Below, piece by piece: positions 7,081 through 14,915 of a stretch of DNA of 33,313 nucleotides. Below the pieces are notes generated by a model. That model saw only the letters and a list, made by a program, of their open reading frames with translations, had not been told where the DNA came from and searched no databases. A program made the translations under genes and the position numbers. Each line of letters opens with the position of its first letter. The first letter of the stretch is position 1. Source of the stretch: Acidimicrobiaceae bacterium. Its GTDB lineage: Bacteria > Actinomycetota > Acidimicrobiia > Acidimicrobiales > RAAP-2. The stretch spans positions 1 to 33,313 of the forward strand of contig DAHUZT010000079.1 in the NCBI GenBank assembly GCA_027315005.1, given 5' to 3'.

Positions 7081-8060
7081 GCGGGGCCCGGAACGTCGGT
7101 GCGGTAGGCCCGGCCCGCGTGGTGCTCCACGAACCCGAGCGTCCGGTAGAGGGCCACCGCCGCGTGGTTGGCGGCGTCGACGTAGAGCATTCCGGCCGGC
7201 AGTCCCCCCCGGGCCAGCCAATCCAGCCCGGCCCGGGTGAGGATCCGGCCGAACCCGCGCCCATGGAACGCCGGATCCACCGCGATGACGTAGATCTCAC
7301 CGAGCGGCGGTAGGTGGTCGCGGTGGACCTTCGTCCAGCACGATCCCACCATCCGCCCGTCCAACTCGAGCACCCGGAGCCCCTCGGGTCGGAACCACGG
7401 CTCGCGCTCACGTTCGAGCAGGGTGGCGAGGTCCCATCCGCCCTGCTCGGGATGGCCGGCGAAGGCACGATTGTTCACCTCGAGCCAGGCCGGTTCGTCC
7501 CGGCCGGGCACGAACGACCGGGTGGGGTCGGCGGCACCGGACGGTGACCGTGCGATCGGGGGCGGGAGGGGGAGCGGGCACCGCAGCTGGAGCAGGGTCC
7601 GATCGATGCGGAACCCGAAGCGCTCGGCCCGTTCGTCGTCGGAGCCGCCGGTCCGGTGGGCCCAGAGCACCAAGGTGCCACCGCCTCGGTCGCCCACGAC
7701 AGCGATGACCGCATCGAGCAGGACGTCTCGTGTGCCATCCGGATCTCCGACCTCGGGGTCGACGACCAGCTCGGCGACGTAGTCGGTGGTTCCCCTGGGA
7801 GCGGTGACGAGCGCCGACCCGCAGAGCCCCGGTATCGACCGGGTCCCTGATTCCGTGCCGTCCACCAGGACGACACCCACCAGTGAACCGGTGGCTGGAT
7901 CCTCCGTGGCGTCCGCCGGTTGTCGACGGAGGGCCCGGAGCTGATCCTCGCCCAGTGCCGGTTCGCGATGAGCGGCGGATGCCCGGTCCACCAGGTCCGC
8001 GATCGCCCTCCGTTCGCCGGCGTCCGGGAGTTGGACGAACCTGGGCTTGGATGGATCCAT
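7059..8060 (-). CDS. mshD: Mycothiol synthase (tandem GNAT acetyltransferase)
   Basis: The 333-residue protein would acetylate Cys-GlcN-Ins with acetyl-CoA, the last step of mycothiol synthesis. Two GNAT halves are visible. The N-terminal one (about 1-165) is degenerate, ending ERFGFRIDRTLLQLRCPLP. The active C-terminal one (about 185-325) has VNNRAFAGHPEQGGW, EIYVIAVDPAFHGRGFGRILT (acetyl-CoA loop) and MLYVDAANHAAVALYRTLGF, all characteristic of MshD. Its presence supports an actinobacterial host, since mycothiol is their main low-molecular-weight thiol. ATG at 8060 is chosen because TAGCGT lies six bases upstream; an adjacent GTG at 8063 is the alternative. It is divergent from endonuclease III with only 51 bases between the starts, and convergent with the VIT gene. 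Confidence 0.88.
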   Translation of the reverse strand: MDPSKPRFVQLPDAGERRAIADLVDRASAAHREPALGEDQLRALRRQPADATEDPATGSLVGVVLVDGTESGTRSIPGLCGSALVTAPRGTTDYVAELVVDPEVGDPDGTRDVLLDAVIAVVGDRGGGTLVLWAHRTGGSDDERAERFGFRIDRTLLQLRCPLPLPPPIARSPSGAADPTRSFVPGRDEPAWLEVNNRAFAGHPEQGGWDLATLLEREREPWFRPEGLRVLELDGRMVGSCWTKVHRDHLPPLGEIYVIAVDPAFHGRGFGRILTRAGLDWLARGGLPAGMLYVDAANHAAVALYRTLGFVEHHAGRAYRTDVPGPAQPTPTR

Positions 8061-8066
8061 CACCCG

Positions 8067-8072
8067 ACGCTA
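8067..8072 (-). promoter_or_regulatory. Candidate -10 box (TAGCGT) for leaderless mshD mRNA
   Basis: On the minus strand TAGCGT is separated by six bases from the ATG at 8060. It sits back to back with the nth box at 8099-8104 in the same 51-base divergent gap. Confidence 0.45.
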
Positions 8073-8098
8073 CCGGCAGTGCGGCGCGACATCGTTGG

Positions 8099-8104
8099 TA
8101 ACCT
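8099..8104 (+). promoter_or_regulatory. Candidate -10 box (TAACCT) for leaderless nth mRNA
   Basis: TAACCT lies seven bases before the ATG at 8112. No Shine-Dalgarno sequence is present. This box decides the start, because the frame stays open upstream across the divergent mshD gene. Confidence 0.5.
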
Positions 8105-8111
8105 GCGCCCG

Positions 8112-8786
8112 ATGGGCCGGCCCCGATCACCACTGGGAAGGGCTCGAGTGACCGACGAGCGCCTCGCTCTGCTCTATCCCGGGTCCGCGGTCGAGCTCTG
8201 CGCCCTCGCTCACTCCGGACCCTTCCAGCTCCTGGTGGCCACCATCCTTTCCGCCCAGTGCACCGACGAGCGGGTCAATCGCACCACGCCGGCACTGTTC
8301 GCCCGGTTCCCCACAGCCGAGACACTGGCCTCTGCGGACGTCGCCGAGGTGGAGGCTCTCATCCGGTCGACGGGCTTCTTCCGCACCAAGGCACGCAATC
8401 TGGTGGCGATGGCAACAGTGCTCGTCGAGCGGTTCGACGGGAGGGTGCCCGAGGACCTCACCGAGCTGGTCACCCTGCCCGGAGTCGGCCGCAAGACGGC
8501 CAATGTGGTCCGGAGCGTGGCGTTCGGACTTCCCGGGCTACCGGTCGATACCCATGTGCTCCGGGTGTCGAGGCGGTTGGGACTGACCGAGAGGACCGAT
8601 CCGGTGGGAGTGGAGTCCGACCTCGACCGGCTGGTCCCGGCACGAAGGCGCGGGGTGTTCAGCCTGCGTCTCATCCTGCACGGGCGAGCCACCTGCCGGG
8701 CGCGGCGCCCGCGTTGTCGAGGATGCGCCTTCGGAGACTTCTGTCCGTCGACTTCGATGGCCGAATCGTGCAACCGATGCGATTGA
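8112..8786 (+). CDS. nth: Endonuclease III (DNA glycosylase/AP lyase)
   Basis: The 224-residue base-excision-repair enzyme removes oxidised pyrimidines and cleaves at abasic sites. FQLLVATILSAQCTDERVNRTTPALF opens the HhH-GPD fold. The helix-hairpin-helix LPGVGRKTANVV contains the catalytic Lys, and PVDTHVLRVSRRLGL contains the catalytic Asp. The C-terminal CRARRPRCRGCAFGDFC fits the Cys-X6-Cys-X2-Cys-X5-Cys [4Fe-4S] pattern exactly. The length is normal for the family (E. coli Nth has about 211 residues). The start at 8112 follows the -10-like TAACCT; the longer upstream frame would run through mshD and is rejected. A structured gap follows. Confidence 0.95.
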   Translation: MGRPRSPLGRARVTDERLALLYPGSAVELCALAHSGPFQLLVATILSAQCTDERVNRTTPALFARFPTAETLASADVAEVEALIRSTGFFRTKARNLVAMATVLVERFDGRVPEDLTELVTLPGVGRKTANVVRSVAFGLPGLPVDTHVLRVSRRLGLTERTDPVGVESDLDRLVPARRRGVFSLRLILHGRATCRARRPRCRGCAFGDFCPSTSMAESCNRCD

Positions 8787-8936
8787 CCACTTCGGGCAAG
8801 ATGATCGGAACCACCTCCCCAACTGGGGATTGCCGATGTGCTCCGGGTCACCGAGGGTGCCGGGTGCCCCTGTCGCGGGACGAATTCGGCGGAGGTGACT
8901 GGTAATCGACGCGAAAACGTGATGATCTAGAAACCT

Positions 8937-9030
8937 CGGATCCGGTTCCCGCCAACCGGTTCCGCAGAGCGGAGTTCGGGATCCGCCGCCCGGCCCGCTC
9001 GCGCGAAGGCACCCTCCGGGGTGCCTTCGC
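8937..9030 (+). ncRNA. Candidate structured RNA in the nth-downstream gap (tentative)
   Basis: The 257-base gap 8787-9043 holds no supportable gene but is rich in inverted repeats. CGGATCC (8937-8943) pairs with GGATCCG (8979-8985). Inside it CCGC/GCGG (8962-8965, 8969-8972) closes an AGA loop. A 12-bp perfect hairpin with a TCCG loop follows at 9003-9030. The structure could be a small RNA ending in a terminator, or a processed 3' end of nth. It matches no RNA family I recognise and no convincing promoter is seen. Strand is uncertain because the elements are symmetrical. Confidence 0.25.
9003..9030. terminator. Strong 12-bp hairpin, likely bidirectional terminator
   Basis: GCGAAGGCACCC (9003-9014) and GGGTGCCTTCGC (9019-9030) are perfect reverse complements around a TCCG loop of the very stable UNCG class. 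It lies between the convergent nth and the small minus-strand gene. There is no T-tract, as is common for hairpin terminators in high-GC actinobacteria. Confidence 0.7.
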
Positions 9031-9043
9031 CGCGTCCGGAGGA

Positions 9044-9241
9044 CTAGCGCCGCCCGAGTGTGCTGACGAGCTTGGCCAGACGTCGGTTGGCGGTGCTCAG
9101 GGATCGCTCCACGGCGAAGAGCTCCCTGGCCGCCTCCTCGTCGCCGGCGTCGCGGGCGGCGTCGGCGGAGGCGGTCACCCTCCTGGCGAGATCGTCGAGT
9201 GCGGTGGCGAGGGACGACAGCTCGGCTGGGCTGGTGACCAT
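9044..9241 (-). CDS. Small helical protein of unknown function
   Basis: This encodes 65 residues. The sequence is Ala/Arg/Glu/Asp-rich with heptad-like spacing of Leu and Ala (LSSLATALDDLARRVTASADAARD, then EEAARELFAVERSLSTANRRLAKLVSTL), predicting two alpha-helices forming a hairpin or coiled coil. There is no signal peptide, membrane segment or cysteine. I do not recognise the family. The ATG at 9241 is preceded immediately by CAGG, a weak ribosome binding site. The frame stays open upstream into hisD but that part looks like a shadow. It is divergent from hisD with 64 bases between the starts and ends against the hairpin at 9003-9030. Whether it is expressed is unknown; composition and position make it more likely real than not. 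Confidence 0.55.
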   Translation of the reverse strand: MVTSPAELSSLATALDDLARRVTASADAARDAGDEEAARELFAVERSLSTANRRLAKLVSTLGRR

Positions 9242-9288
9242 CCTGTGATCATCGCATCGCCGGGAGCCCTGGCCCAACCAACGGGTCC

Positions 9289-9308
9289 GGTAGCATCGCA
9301 GGTCCATG
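9289..9308 (+). promoter_or_regulatory. his operon start box, -10-like TAGCAT at 9291-9296
   Basis: GGTAGCATCGCAGGTCCATG covers the hisD start codon. TAGCAT ends nine bases before the ATG, so a transcript would have a leader of at most a few bases. The same 20-mer with two changes precedes trpC (22135-22154). Confidence 0.55.
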
Positions 9309-10613
9309 GCACTGCACCGGCTGGACGTTCGCGGACTTCTCGGAGGCGACCGCGCCCTTCGGGCTGCCCTGCCGCGACCGGTCGATGAGCAGGACCGTTC
9401 TGCCGATCTCGTTGCATCGCTGATCGCCGAGGTGCGAGCTGGCGGCGACGCCGCCCTCCGGCGGTTGACCGACCGGTTCGACGCGGTGGTGCTCGACGAC
9501 TTGCGGGTGTCCGAGGCGGAGGTGCGATCGGCAGGTGAGCGGGTCTCCGAGCCGTTGCTCGGAGCCCTGGTCACCGCCCACCAGAGGATAGAGGCCTATC
9601 ACGCCTACGAGGCGACGACCGCACGGCAGGGTTCGGAGCCCTACCGATCGCAAGGCGTCACCGTCCACGCCCTCGTTCGGCCCGTCGCACGGGCTGGGTG
9701 CTACGCGCCGGGGGGCCGGGCCCGCTATCCCTCCACCGTCCTGATGTGCGCGGTGCCCGCCCGGGTGGCCGGCGTCGAGGAGGTCGTGCTCTGCGTGCCA
9801 CCTGGCCCCGACGGCCGGATCGACGATGCCACCTTGGCCGCTGCGTGGGTGGCCGGCATAGACACGGTCTACCGGGTGGGCGGGGCTCAGGCGATTGCCG
9901 CCATGGCCTACGGCACCGAGACGATCGAACCGGTCGAGGTGATCGTGGGTCCCGGCAACCGCTACGTGGCGGAGGCCAAGCGGCAGGTGTCCGGCGTGGT
10001 TGGGGTGGCCTCTGCCTTCGCTGGTCCGTCCGAGGTGGTGGTGGTGGCGGGTCCGGAGACCCCACCGCCGTTGGCCGCCATCGACCTGGTCGTCCAGGCC
10101 GAACATGGGCCCGACGGGTTGGCCTGGCTGGTGACCTGGTCCGAGACGGTGGCGGACGCGGTCGGAAAGGAGATCGAGCGGTTGGTCGCGACGTCACCCC
10201 GACGAGCAGATCTCGAGGCCACCTTGGGTGCCGGCGGCCATGCGGTCGTGGTCGACGGGCCCGAACAGGCGATGGCGGTGGCGAACGTCGTCGCTCCAGA
10301 GCACCTCGAGCTCCTCGTCGACGACGCCGAGGCTCTCCTGCCCTTGGTCCACGCCGCCGGAGCGGTCTTCCTCGGAGCGGGCTCACCGGCCAGCATCGGG
10401 GACTACCTGGCCGGTCCCAACCACGTGCTGCCCACCAACCGCTCGGCCAGGTTCGCCAGCGGTCTTCGGGTCGACGATTTCCTCCGGCACATCCATGCGG
10501 TCCGGGTGGAGCCCGAGGCCCTCGAAGCCCTGGGACCCGATGTCGTGACCCTCGCCGAGACCGAGGGGCTTCCGGCCCATGCCGAATCGGTGCGACGGCG
10601 CCTGGTGCGATGA
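9306..10613 (+). CDS. hisD: Histidinol dehydrogenase
   Basis: The 435-residue Zn-dependent enzyme oxidises L-histidinol to L-histidine in two NAD+-linked steps, the end of the pathway. Family motifs are APGGRARYPSTVLM, VYRVGGAQAIAAMAYGTETI and VIVGPGNRYVAEAKRQVSG. The metal ligands are visible in QAEHGPDG (Gln and His) and IGDYLAGPNHVLPT (Asp). A later His lies in EGLPAHAESVRRR. Length is standard. It is the first gene of the operon; no hisG or hisE precedes it. ATG at 9306 sits inside the his/trp-shared start box, and the message is nearly leaderless. Its stop overlaps the hisC start (ATGA). Confidence 0.97.
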   Translation: MALHRLDVRGLLGGDRALRAALPRPVDEQDRSADLVASLIAEVRAGGDAALRRLTDRFDAVVLDDLRVSEAEVRSAGERVSEPLLGALVTAHQRIEAYHAYEATTARQGSEPYRSQGVTVHALVRPVARAGCYAPGGRARYPSTVLMCAVPARVAGVEEVVLCVPPGPDGRIDDATLAAAWVAGIDTVYRVGGAQAIAAMAYGTETIEPVEVIVGPGNRYVAEAKRQVSGVVGVASAFAGPSEVVVVAGPETPPPLAAIDLVVQAEHGPDGLAWLVTWSETVADAVGKEIERLVATSPRRADLEATLGAGGHAVVVDGPEQAMAVANVVAPEHLELLVDDAEALLPLVHAAGAVFLGAGSPASIGDYLAGPNHVLPTNRSARFASGLRVDDFLRHIHAVRVEPEALEALGPDVVTLAETEGLPAHAESVRRRLVR

Positions 10614-11683
10614 GCCTGCCGCGAGTCCGGGAGGACCTCCATGCGCTGGACGGGTATCACTCCGCCCAGATCGACGTCGAGGTCAGGCTCAACACCAACG
10701 AGTCGCCCTTGCCGCCGCCACCGGCGTGGCTCGAGTCCTTCCGGTCCTCGCTCGGTGGACTGGAGCTCAACCGCTATCCCGACCGTCGGGCCACCGACCT
10801 GCGCCGGGCCCTGGCCGACCTCCACAGGGTCGAGGTCGAACGGGTCTTCTGCGCCAACGGATCGAACGAGATCCTGCAGTGTCTCCTGCTCGCCTACGGT
10901 GGCCCCGGTCGGAACGCCGCGGTCTTCGAACCCACCTACACCCTCCACCGCCACATCGCCCGCATCACGAACACCGCGGTCGTGGCCGGCCAGCGCCTCG
11001 ACGACTTCCGCCTGGACCTCGGCGAGGTCGTCGCAGTGCTCGCCGAGCATGATCCGGCGGTCACCTTCCTCTGCTCCCCCAACAACCCGAGCGGGCGGTC
11101 CGACACCAGGATCGAGATGGCCACCGTGCTGGACGCGACACCGGGACTCTTGGTGGTGGACGAAGCCTATGGGTCGTTCTCGGGAGCATCCGCCCTGGTG
11201 CTCGCCGACCGAGACACCGCAGAGGGCCAACGGCTCGTGGTGGTCCGGACCTTCTCCAAGACCTGGGCGATGGCCGGGCTCAGGCTCGGCTATCTGATCG
11301 CCGATCCGGAGGTGGTGCTCGCCTGCGAGCAGGTTGCCCTCCCGTACCATCTGGACGCGGCGAAGCAGCTCGCCGGGCGCCTCGCCCTCGGATTCGTCGA
11401 CGAGATGGAACGACGGGTTGCGCTGGTCACCGAGGAACGAGGACGCATCGCCGCAGGCCTCGGCCGGTTGCCCGTCGAGACCTGGCCCTCGGACGCCAAT
11501 TTCATCCTCTTCCGGCCCCGGACGGTCGAGGCCGGCGAGGTGTGGAAGCGCCTGCTCGTGCGGTCGGTACTCGTGCGGGACTGTTCGAGGTGGCCCGGGG
11601 TGGAGGGTTGCCTTCGTGTCACCGTCGGCACCCCGGACGAGAACGACCGGTTCCTCCGTGCCCTGACCGAGACGCTGTCATGA
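10610..11683 (+). CDS. hisC: Histidinol-phosphate aminotransferase
   Basis: The 357-residue fold-type I PLP enzyme converts imidazole-acetol phosphate plus glutamate to histidinol phosphate. Seen in order are the N-terminal substrate/phosphate segment VRLNTNESPLPPPP, FCANGSNEILQCLLLAYGG, FLCSPNNPSGRSD, VVDEAYGSFSG, the PLP lysine in RTFSKTWAMAGLRLGY, and the C-terminal LVRDCSRWPGVEGCLRVTVGTPDENDRFL with the PLP-phosphate arginine. The ATG at 10610 overlaps the hisD stop (ATGA) and the gene ends overlapping hisB in the same way, so translation is probably coupled. The length is typical. Confidence 0.97.
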   Translation: MSLPRVREDLHALDGYHSAQIDVEVRLNTNESPLPPPPAWLESFRSSLGGLELNRYPDRRATDLRRALADLHRVEVERVFCANGSNEILQCLLLAYGGPGRNAAVFEPTYTLHRHIARITNTAVVAGQRLDDFRLDLGEVVAVLAEHDPAVTFLCSPNNPSGRSDTRIEMATVLDATPGLLVVDEAYGSFSGASALVLADRDTAEGQRLVVVRTFSKTWAMAGLRLGYLIADPEVVLACEQVALPYHLDAAKQLAGRLALGFVDEMERRVALVTEERGRIAAGLGRLPVETWPSDANFILFRPRTVEAGEVWKRLLVRSVLVRDCSRWPGVEGCLRVTVGTPDENDRFLRALTETLS

Positions 11684-12285
11684 CCGATCCCGAGCCCCGG
11701 ACCGCAACCGTCCGGCGCTCCACGAAGGAGACCTCGGTCGAAGTCACCGTCGACCTGGACGGCTCGGGGGTCACCGAGATCTCGACCGGCCTTCCGTTCT
11801 TCGATCACATGGTCAGCCAGCTGGGCCGTCACAGCGGCTTCGATCTCTCGGTCGTCGCCCGTGGGGACCTGGAGGTGGATGCGCACCACACCGTCGAGGA
11901 CGTCGGGATCGCTCTGGGCGAGGCGCTGGCCCGGGCCCTCGGGGACAAAGCGGGCATCCGAAGGTTCGCCTCGATCGCCCTGCCTCTCGACGAGGCCCTG
12001 GTGGACGTCGCCGTCGATCTGTCGGGGAGACCGTTCCTCGCCTACGGCATCGAGTTCGCCGCCGATACCACGCCACTCGGCGACCCGCCGTTCGATCCTC
12101 AGCTCGGCGAGGAGTTCTGGCGTGCCTTCGCCACCTCCGCGGCCCTGACCCTCCACATCGGTGTCCGCAGCGGTAAGAACACCCACCACGTACTGGAGGC
12201 CTCGTTCAAAGGTGTGGCCCGCTCGCTCCGAGATGCCGTTCGCCGGGAGGGGGAGCGGATCCCCTCCACGAAAGGAACGCTGTGA
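11680..12285 (+). CDS. hisB: Imidazoleglycerol-phosphate dehydratase
   Basis: The 201-residue Mn-dependent enzyme dehydrates IGP to imidazole-acetol phosphate. It is the monofunctional form, with no fused histidinol-phosphate phosphatase. The two half-repeats each have a metal-binding His cluster: DAHHTVEDVGIALG and NTHHVLEASFKGVARSLRDAV, with GLPFFDHMVSQLGRHSGFDL near the N-terminus. The C-terminus IPSTKGTL is the usual family ending. ATG at 11680 overlaps the hisC stop. The next gene starts after a 16-base gap. Confidence 0.97.
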   Translation: MTDPEPRTATVRRSTKETSVEVTVDLDGSGVTEISTGLPFFDHMVSQLGRHSGFDLSVVARGDLEVDAHHTVEDVGIALGEALARALGDKAGIRRFASIALPLDEALVDVAVDLSGRPFLAYGIEFAADTTPLGDPPFDPQLGEEFWRAFATSAALTLHIGVRSGKNTHHVLEASFKGVARSLRDAVRREGERIPSTKGTL

Positions 12286-12301
12286 CTCCTCCTCCTCGCC
12301 G

Positions 12302-12931
12302 GTGATCGCCGTCCTCGACTACGGCATCGGTAATCTCCGTTCGGCCGAGAAGGCCCTCCAACACCTGGGGGCGGACGCCCGGCTGGTCGACGACCCCGAC
12401 GGCGCAATGGCGGCTGACGGGGTCGTCCTTCCCGGAGTCGGGGCGTTCGGTCCATGCGCCCGCGCTCTTCGCGACAGCGGCCTCGATGCCGCCGTCCGGG
12501 GGGTCGTCGGAGCCGGGGTGCCGTTCCTCGGGATCTGCGTCGGGTTCCAGCTGCTGTACGAAGGGTCCGAGGAGAGCCCGGGTACCCCAGGACTCGGTCT
12601 CCTCGACGGAGTGGTCCGGAAGCTGCCGCCCGGCGTCAAGCACCCCCAGATGCAGTGGAACCGGTTGGACCTGGTGCCGCCTGCGGAAGGGCGGCCGGGC
12701 TCGGGCCTGTTCGCCGGGGTGGCCGACGGATCGTGGGTCTATTTCGTCCACTCGTTCGCACCCGAGCGGACGGGGTCCACCTCGTCTTCGTGCGACTACG
12801 GGGGTCCGGTGACCGCGTCGGCCGAACGGGGCCCGCTGTGGGGGGTGCAGTTCCACCCGGAGAAGTCGGGCGCGGTGGGCCTGGCCATCCTGGCCAACTT
12901 CGTGGCCACCACCGCCCGGTGGCCGTCGTGA
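12302..12931 (+). CDS. hisH: Imidazole glycerol phosphate synthase, glutaminase subunit
   Basis: This 209-residue class I glutamine amidotransferase supplies ammonia to HisF. The nucleophile Cys is in FLGICVGFQLLYEGSEE (the more common form is GICLGMQ), and the His-Glu pair is in LWGVQFHPEKSG. The N-terminal VIAVLDYGIGNLRSAEKAL sets the start: the GTG at 12302 codes for the first residue of the conserved strand, although the frame stays open back into hisB. There is no good Shine-Dalgarno in the 16-base gap; AAAGGAA lies about 25 bases upstream, too far for normal use. Its TGA overlaps the hisA start (GTGA at 12928-12931). Confidence 0.96.
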   Translation: MIAVLDYGIGNLRSAEKALQHLGADARLVDDPDGAMAADGVVLPGVGAFGPCARALRDSGLDAAVRGVVGAGVPFLGICVGFQLLYEGSEESPGTPGLGLLDGVVRKLPPGVKHPQMQWNRLDLVPPAEGRPGSGLFAGVADGSWVYFVHSFAPERTGSTSSSCDYGGPVTASAERGPLWGVQFHPEKSGAVGLAILANFVATTARWPS

Positions 12932-13698
12932 CCGAGCTCTATCCCGCCATCGATCTGCGAGATGGTGCCGCGGTGCGGTTGATCCAGGGCGATTTCGATC
13001 GCCAGCAGATCTACGGCGAACCGCTCGCGCTCGCCCGGCACTTCGTTGCCGCCGGGGCCGGCTGGCTACACGTGGTCGACCTCGACGCCGCCCGTACCGG
13101 ACGGCCCGCCAACCGGTCGACGGTGCTGGCCCTGGTCGGAGGGGTGGACGTCCCCGTCCAATACGGTGGTGGGGTCCGCAGCGACACCGACGTCGACGAG
13201 CTGCTCGACGGGGGCGTGGCGAGAGTGGTGCTCGGCACCGCCGCCCTCGAGGACGCCGCCTTCGTCCGCCGGATGGCAGAGCGGCACCCCGGGCGTATCG
13301 CGGTCGGGCTGGACTACCGACGCCTGGGAGGTGGCCGGAGCGAGTTGGCCGGGCACGGCTGGGAGGTGCCCTCGGGACGTTCGGTCGAGTCGATGCTCGC
13401 TTCCCTCGCGGACGCAGGGGTGGCTGCGGTGGTGGCGACGGCCATCGACCGGGACGGGACCCTCGCCGGTCCCGATCTCGAAGGGCTGGCCGCCACACTG
13501 GCCTCGACGGCCATCCCGCTGATCGCGTCGGGAGGAGTCGGGGGTGTCGCGGACCTGATTGCCCTGGCCGGGTTGTCCGTACCGGGGGTCGGATCAGGCT
13601 CCGAGCGCCGTCTGGCCGGGGTGATCACCGGTAAGGCGCTTCTGGACGGACGGATGAGTGTCGAGGAGGGGGTGGAGGCTTGCATACGATCCGGGTGA
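12928..13698 (+). CDS. hisA: ProFAR isomerase (HisA)
   Basis: The 256-residue TIM barrel isomerises ProFAR to PRFAR. D9 in YPAIDLRDG and D129 in VGLDYRR are in place, as are the phosphate loops QYGGGVRS and IASGGVGG. Position 143 is His in AGHGWE, as in monofunctional HisA; actinobacterial bifunctional PriA has Arg there. A dedicated trpF in this window agrees with a HisA-only role. Oddity: the strand-6 motif reads TAIDRDGT, with Ala172 where TDI.DGT usually has the Asp thought to be the second acid/base residue. A short insertion ([11 protein letters not shown]) precedes the last strand. The GTG start overlaps the hisH stop; the 3' end overlaps hisF by 19 bases. Confidence 0.93.
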   Translation: MTELYPAIDLRDGAAVRLIQGDFDRQQIYGEPLALARHFVAAGAGWLHVVDLDAARTGRPANRSTVLALVGGVDVPVQYGGGVRSDTDVDELLDGGVARVVLGTAALEDAAFVRRMAERHPGRIAVGLDYRRLGGGRSELAGHGWEVPSGRSVESMLASLADAGVAAVVATAIDRDGTLAGPDLEGLAATLASTAIPLIASGGVGGVADLIALAGLSVPGVGSGSERRLAGVITGKALLDGRMSVEEGVEACIRSG

Positions 13699-14501
13699 TC
13701 CCCTGCCTCGACGTGGACCGGGGAAGGGTGGTCAAGGGCGTGCGGTTCTCCGACCTGGTCGATGCGGGTGACCCGGTCGAGCTCGCCCGGCGATACGACG
13801 CCGAAGGGGCCGACGAGATCGTCTTCCTCGACATCACCGCCTCGGCCGATGACCGGCGGACGATGGTGGCGGTGGCCTCCCGCGTCGCCGAGGAGGTGTT
13901 CATCCCCTTCACCGTCGGTGGCGGCATACGCTCCGTCGAGGATGCCCGGGCGCTGCTCCGGGCCGGAGCCGACAAGGTGGGGATCAACACGGCGGCTGTC
14001 GGACGGCCCCGACTGGTCGCGGAGCTGGCCGCCGAATTCGGTGTGCAGTGTGTGGTGGCGGCGGTGGACGCGCGAGCTTCGGGACCGGTCGTCGGAACGG
14101 ATCGGACCCGATGGGAGGTCTGCACCCACGGGGGCAGGACGCCCACCGGGCTGGACGCCGTGGCCTGGGCGGAGCAGTGTGCTTCGCTCGGTGCCGGGGA
14201 GATCCTCCTCACATCGATGGACCGGGACGGGACTCGTGACGGCTTCGACCTCGAGCTGACCCGTCGGGTGGTGGACGCCTGTCCGGTTCCGGTGATCGCC
14301 TCCGGTGGGGTCGGGACGCTTCGCCATCTTGTCGAGGGGGCCACCGTCGGCGGCGCGGACGCCGTCTTGGCCGCATCGATCTTCCATCTCGGCGAGTACA
14401 CCCTTTCCGAGGCGAAAGCCGAGCTCGCCGCCGCCGGTCTCATCGTGCGTCCAGCATCGACAGGACTGGACGGCGAAGGATCGCCCGACCCCCTGCGGTA
14501 G
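13680..14501 (+). CDS. hisF: Imidazole glycerol phosphate synthase, cyclase subunit
   Basis: The 273-residue TIM barrel uses ammonia from HisH to close the imidazole ring, giving IGP and AICAR. The two catalytic aspartates are visible in [15 protein letters not shown] and [24 protein letters not shown] and [13 protein letters not shown] are the phosphate loops, and [15 protein letters not shown] is typical. The start is TTG at 13680, inside hisA, with GGTGGAGG just upstream as ribosome binding site; it gives the usual short lead into the first strand. The last ~20 residues ([16 protein letters not shown]) extend beyond the barrel. The TAG stop forms part of the TAGCCT hexamer before the next gene. 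Confidence 0.96.
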   Translation: MHTIRVIPCLDVDRGRVVKGVRFSDLVDAGDPVELARRYDAEGADEIVFLDITASADDRRTMVAVASRVAEEVFIPFTVGGGIRSVEDARALLRAGADKVGINTAAVGRPRLVAELAAEFGVQCVVAAVDARASGPVVGTDRTRWEVCTHGGRTPTGLDAVAWAEQCASLGAGEILLTSMDRDGTRDGFDLELTRRVVDACPVPVIASGGVGTLRHLVEGATVGGADAVLAASIFHLGEYTLSEAKAELAAAGLIVRPASTGLDGEGSPDPLR

Positions 14502-14504
14502 CCT
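14499..14504 (+). promoter_or_regulatory. Candidate -10 box (TAGCCT) before the GroES-like gene
   Basis: TAGCCT ends six bases before the GTG at 14511 and includes the hisF stop codon TAG. It may give the GroES-like gene and downstream hisI-trpE a second, leaderless transcript. Overlap with a stop codon makes a chance match more likely than at the other sites. Confidence 0.35.
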
Positions 14505-14510
14505 GAACCG

Positions 14511-14915
14511 GTGACCCTCTCGACCGGCGACGCGCTCTCGACCGGCGGTGCCCCTTCGACTGGCGGTGCAGCGGCCAACAACCACAAAGGTGATCCGGGC
14601 GGGCAGGGGCTGCCCATCACCATGCTGGCGGACCGGGTGTTGGTGCGCTCGGGCCAGTCCGAGGGGGAGCGCCGCTCCAAGGCCGGAATCGTCATCCCGG
14701 CGACGGCGCAGGTGGCTCGCCGCCTCAGCTGGGGAGATGCGGTCGCCGTCGGTCCGCACGTGCGTTCTATCAAGGTGGGCGACGCCGTCCTGTTCAACCC
14801 GGAGGACCGCTTCGAGGTCGAGGTCCACGGGGAGGAGTACTCGATCCTGCGCGAGCGCGAGATCCACGCGGTCGCCGCCACCCGCATCGACGGTGGAACA
14901 GGACTGTACCTGTGA
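14511..14915 (+). CDS. GroES-like (Cpn10-fold) protein embedded in the his operon
   Basis: The frame encodes 134 residues. From about residue 35 it has a Cpn10 fold: [88 protein letters not shown]. This resembles a divergent actinobacterial GroES-related family, distinct from the groESL-operon GroES. The mobile-loop region ([14 protein letters not shown]) is short, so it may not dock on GroEL. The N-terminal ~20 residues carry a repeated S-T-G-G/D pattern; a start at ATG 14625 (M39) would remove this and leave ~96 residues. Its function is unknown. Its stop overlaps the hisI start (GTGA). Confidence 0.8.
   Translation: MTLSTGDALSTGGAPSTGGAAANNHKGDPGGQGLPITMLADRVLVRSGQSEGERRSKAGIVIPATAQVARRLSWGDAVAVGPHVRSIKVGDAVLFNPEDRFEVEVHGEEYSILREREIHAVAATRIDGGTGLYL

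Noticed and set aside
9242..9305. His leader peptide or attenuator ahead of hisD
   Set aside because: No run of His codons and too little room; the message appears to begin near the hisD ATG.
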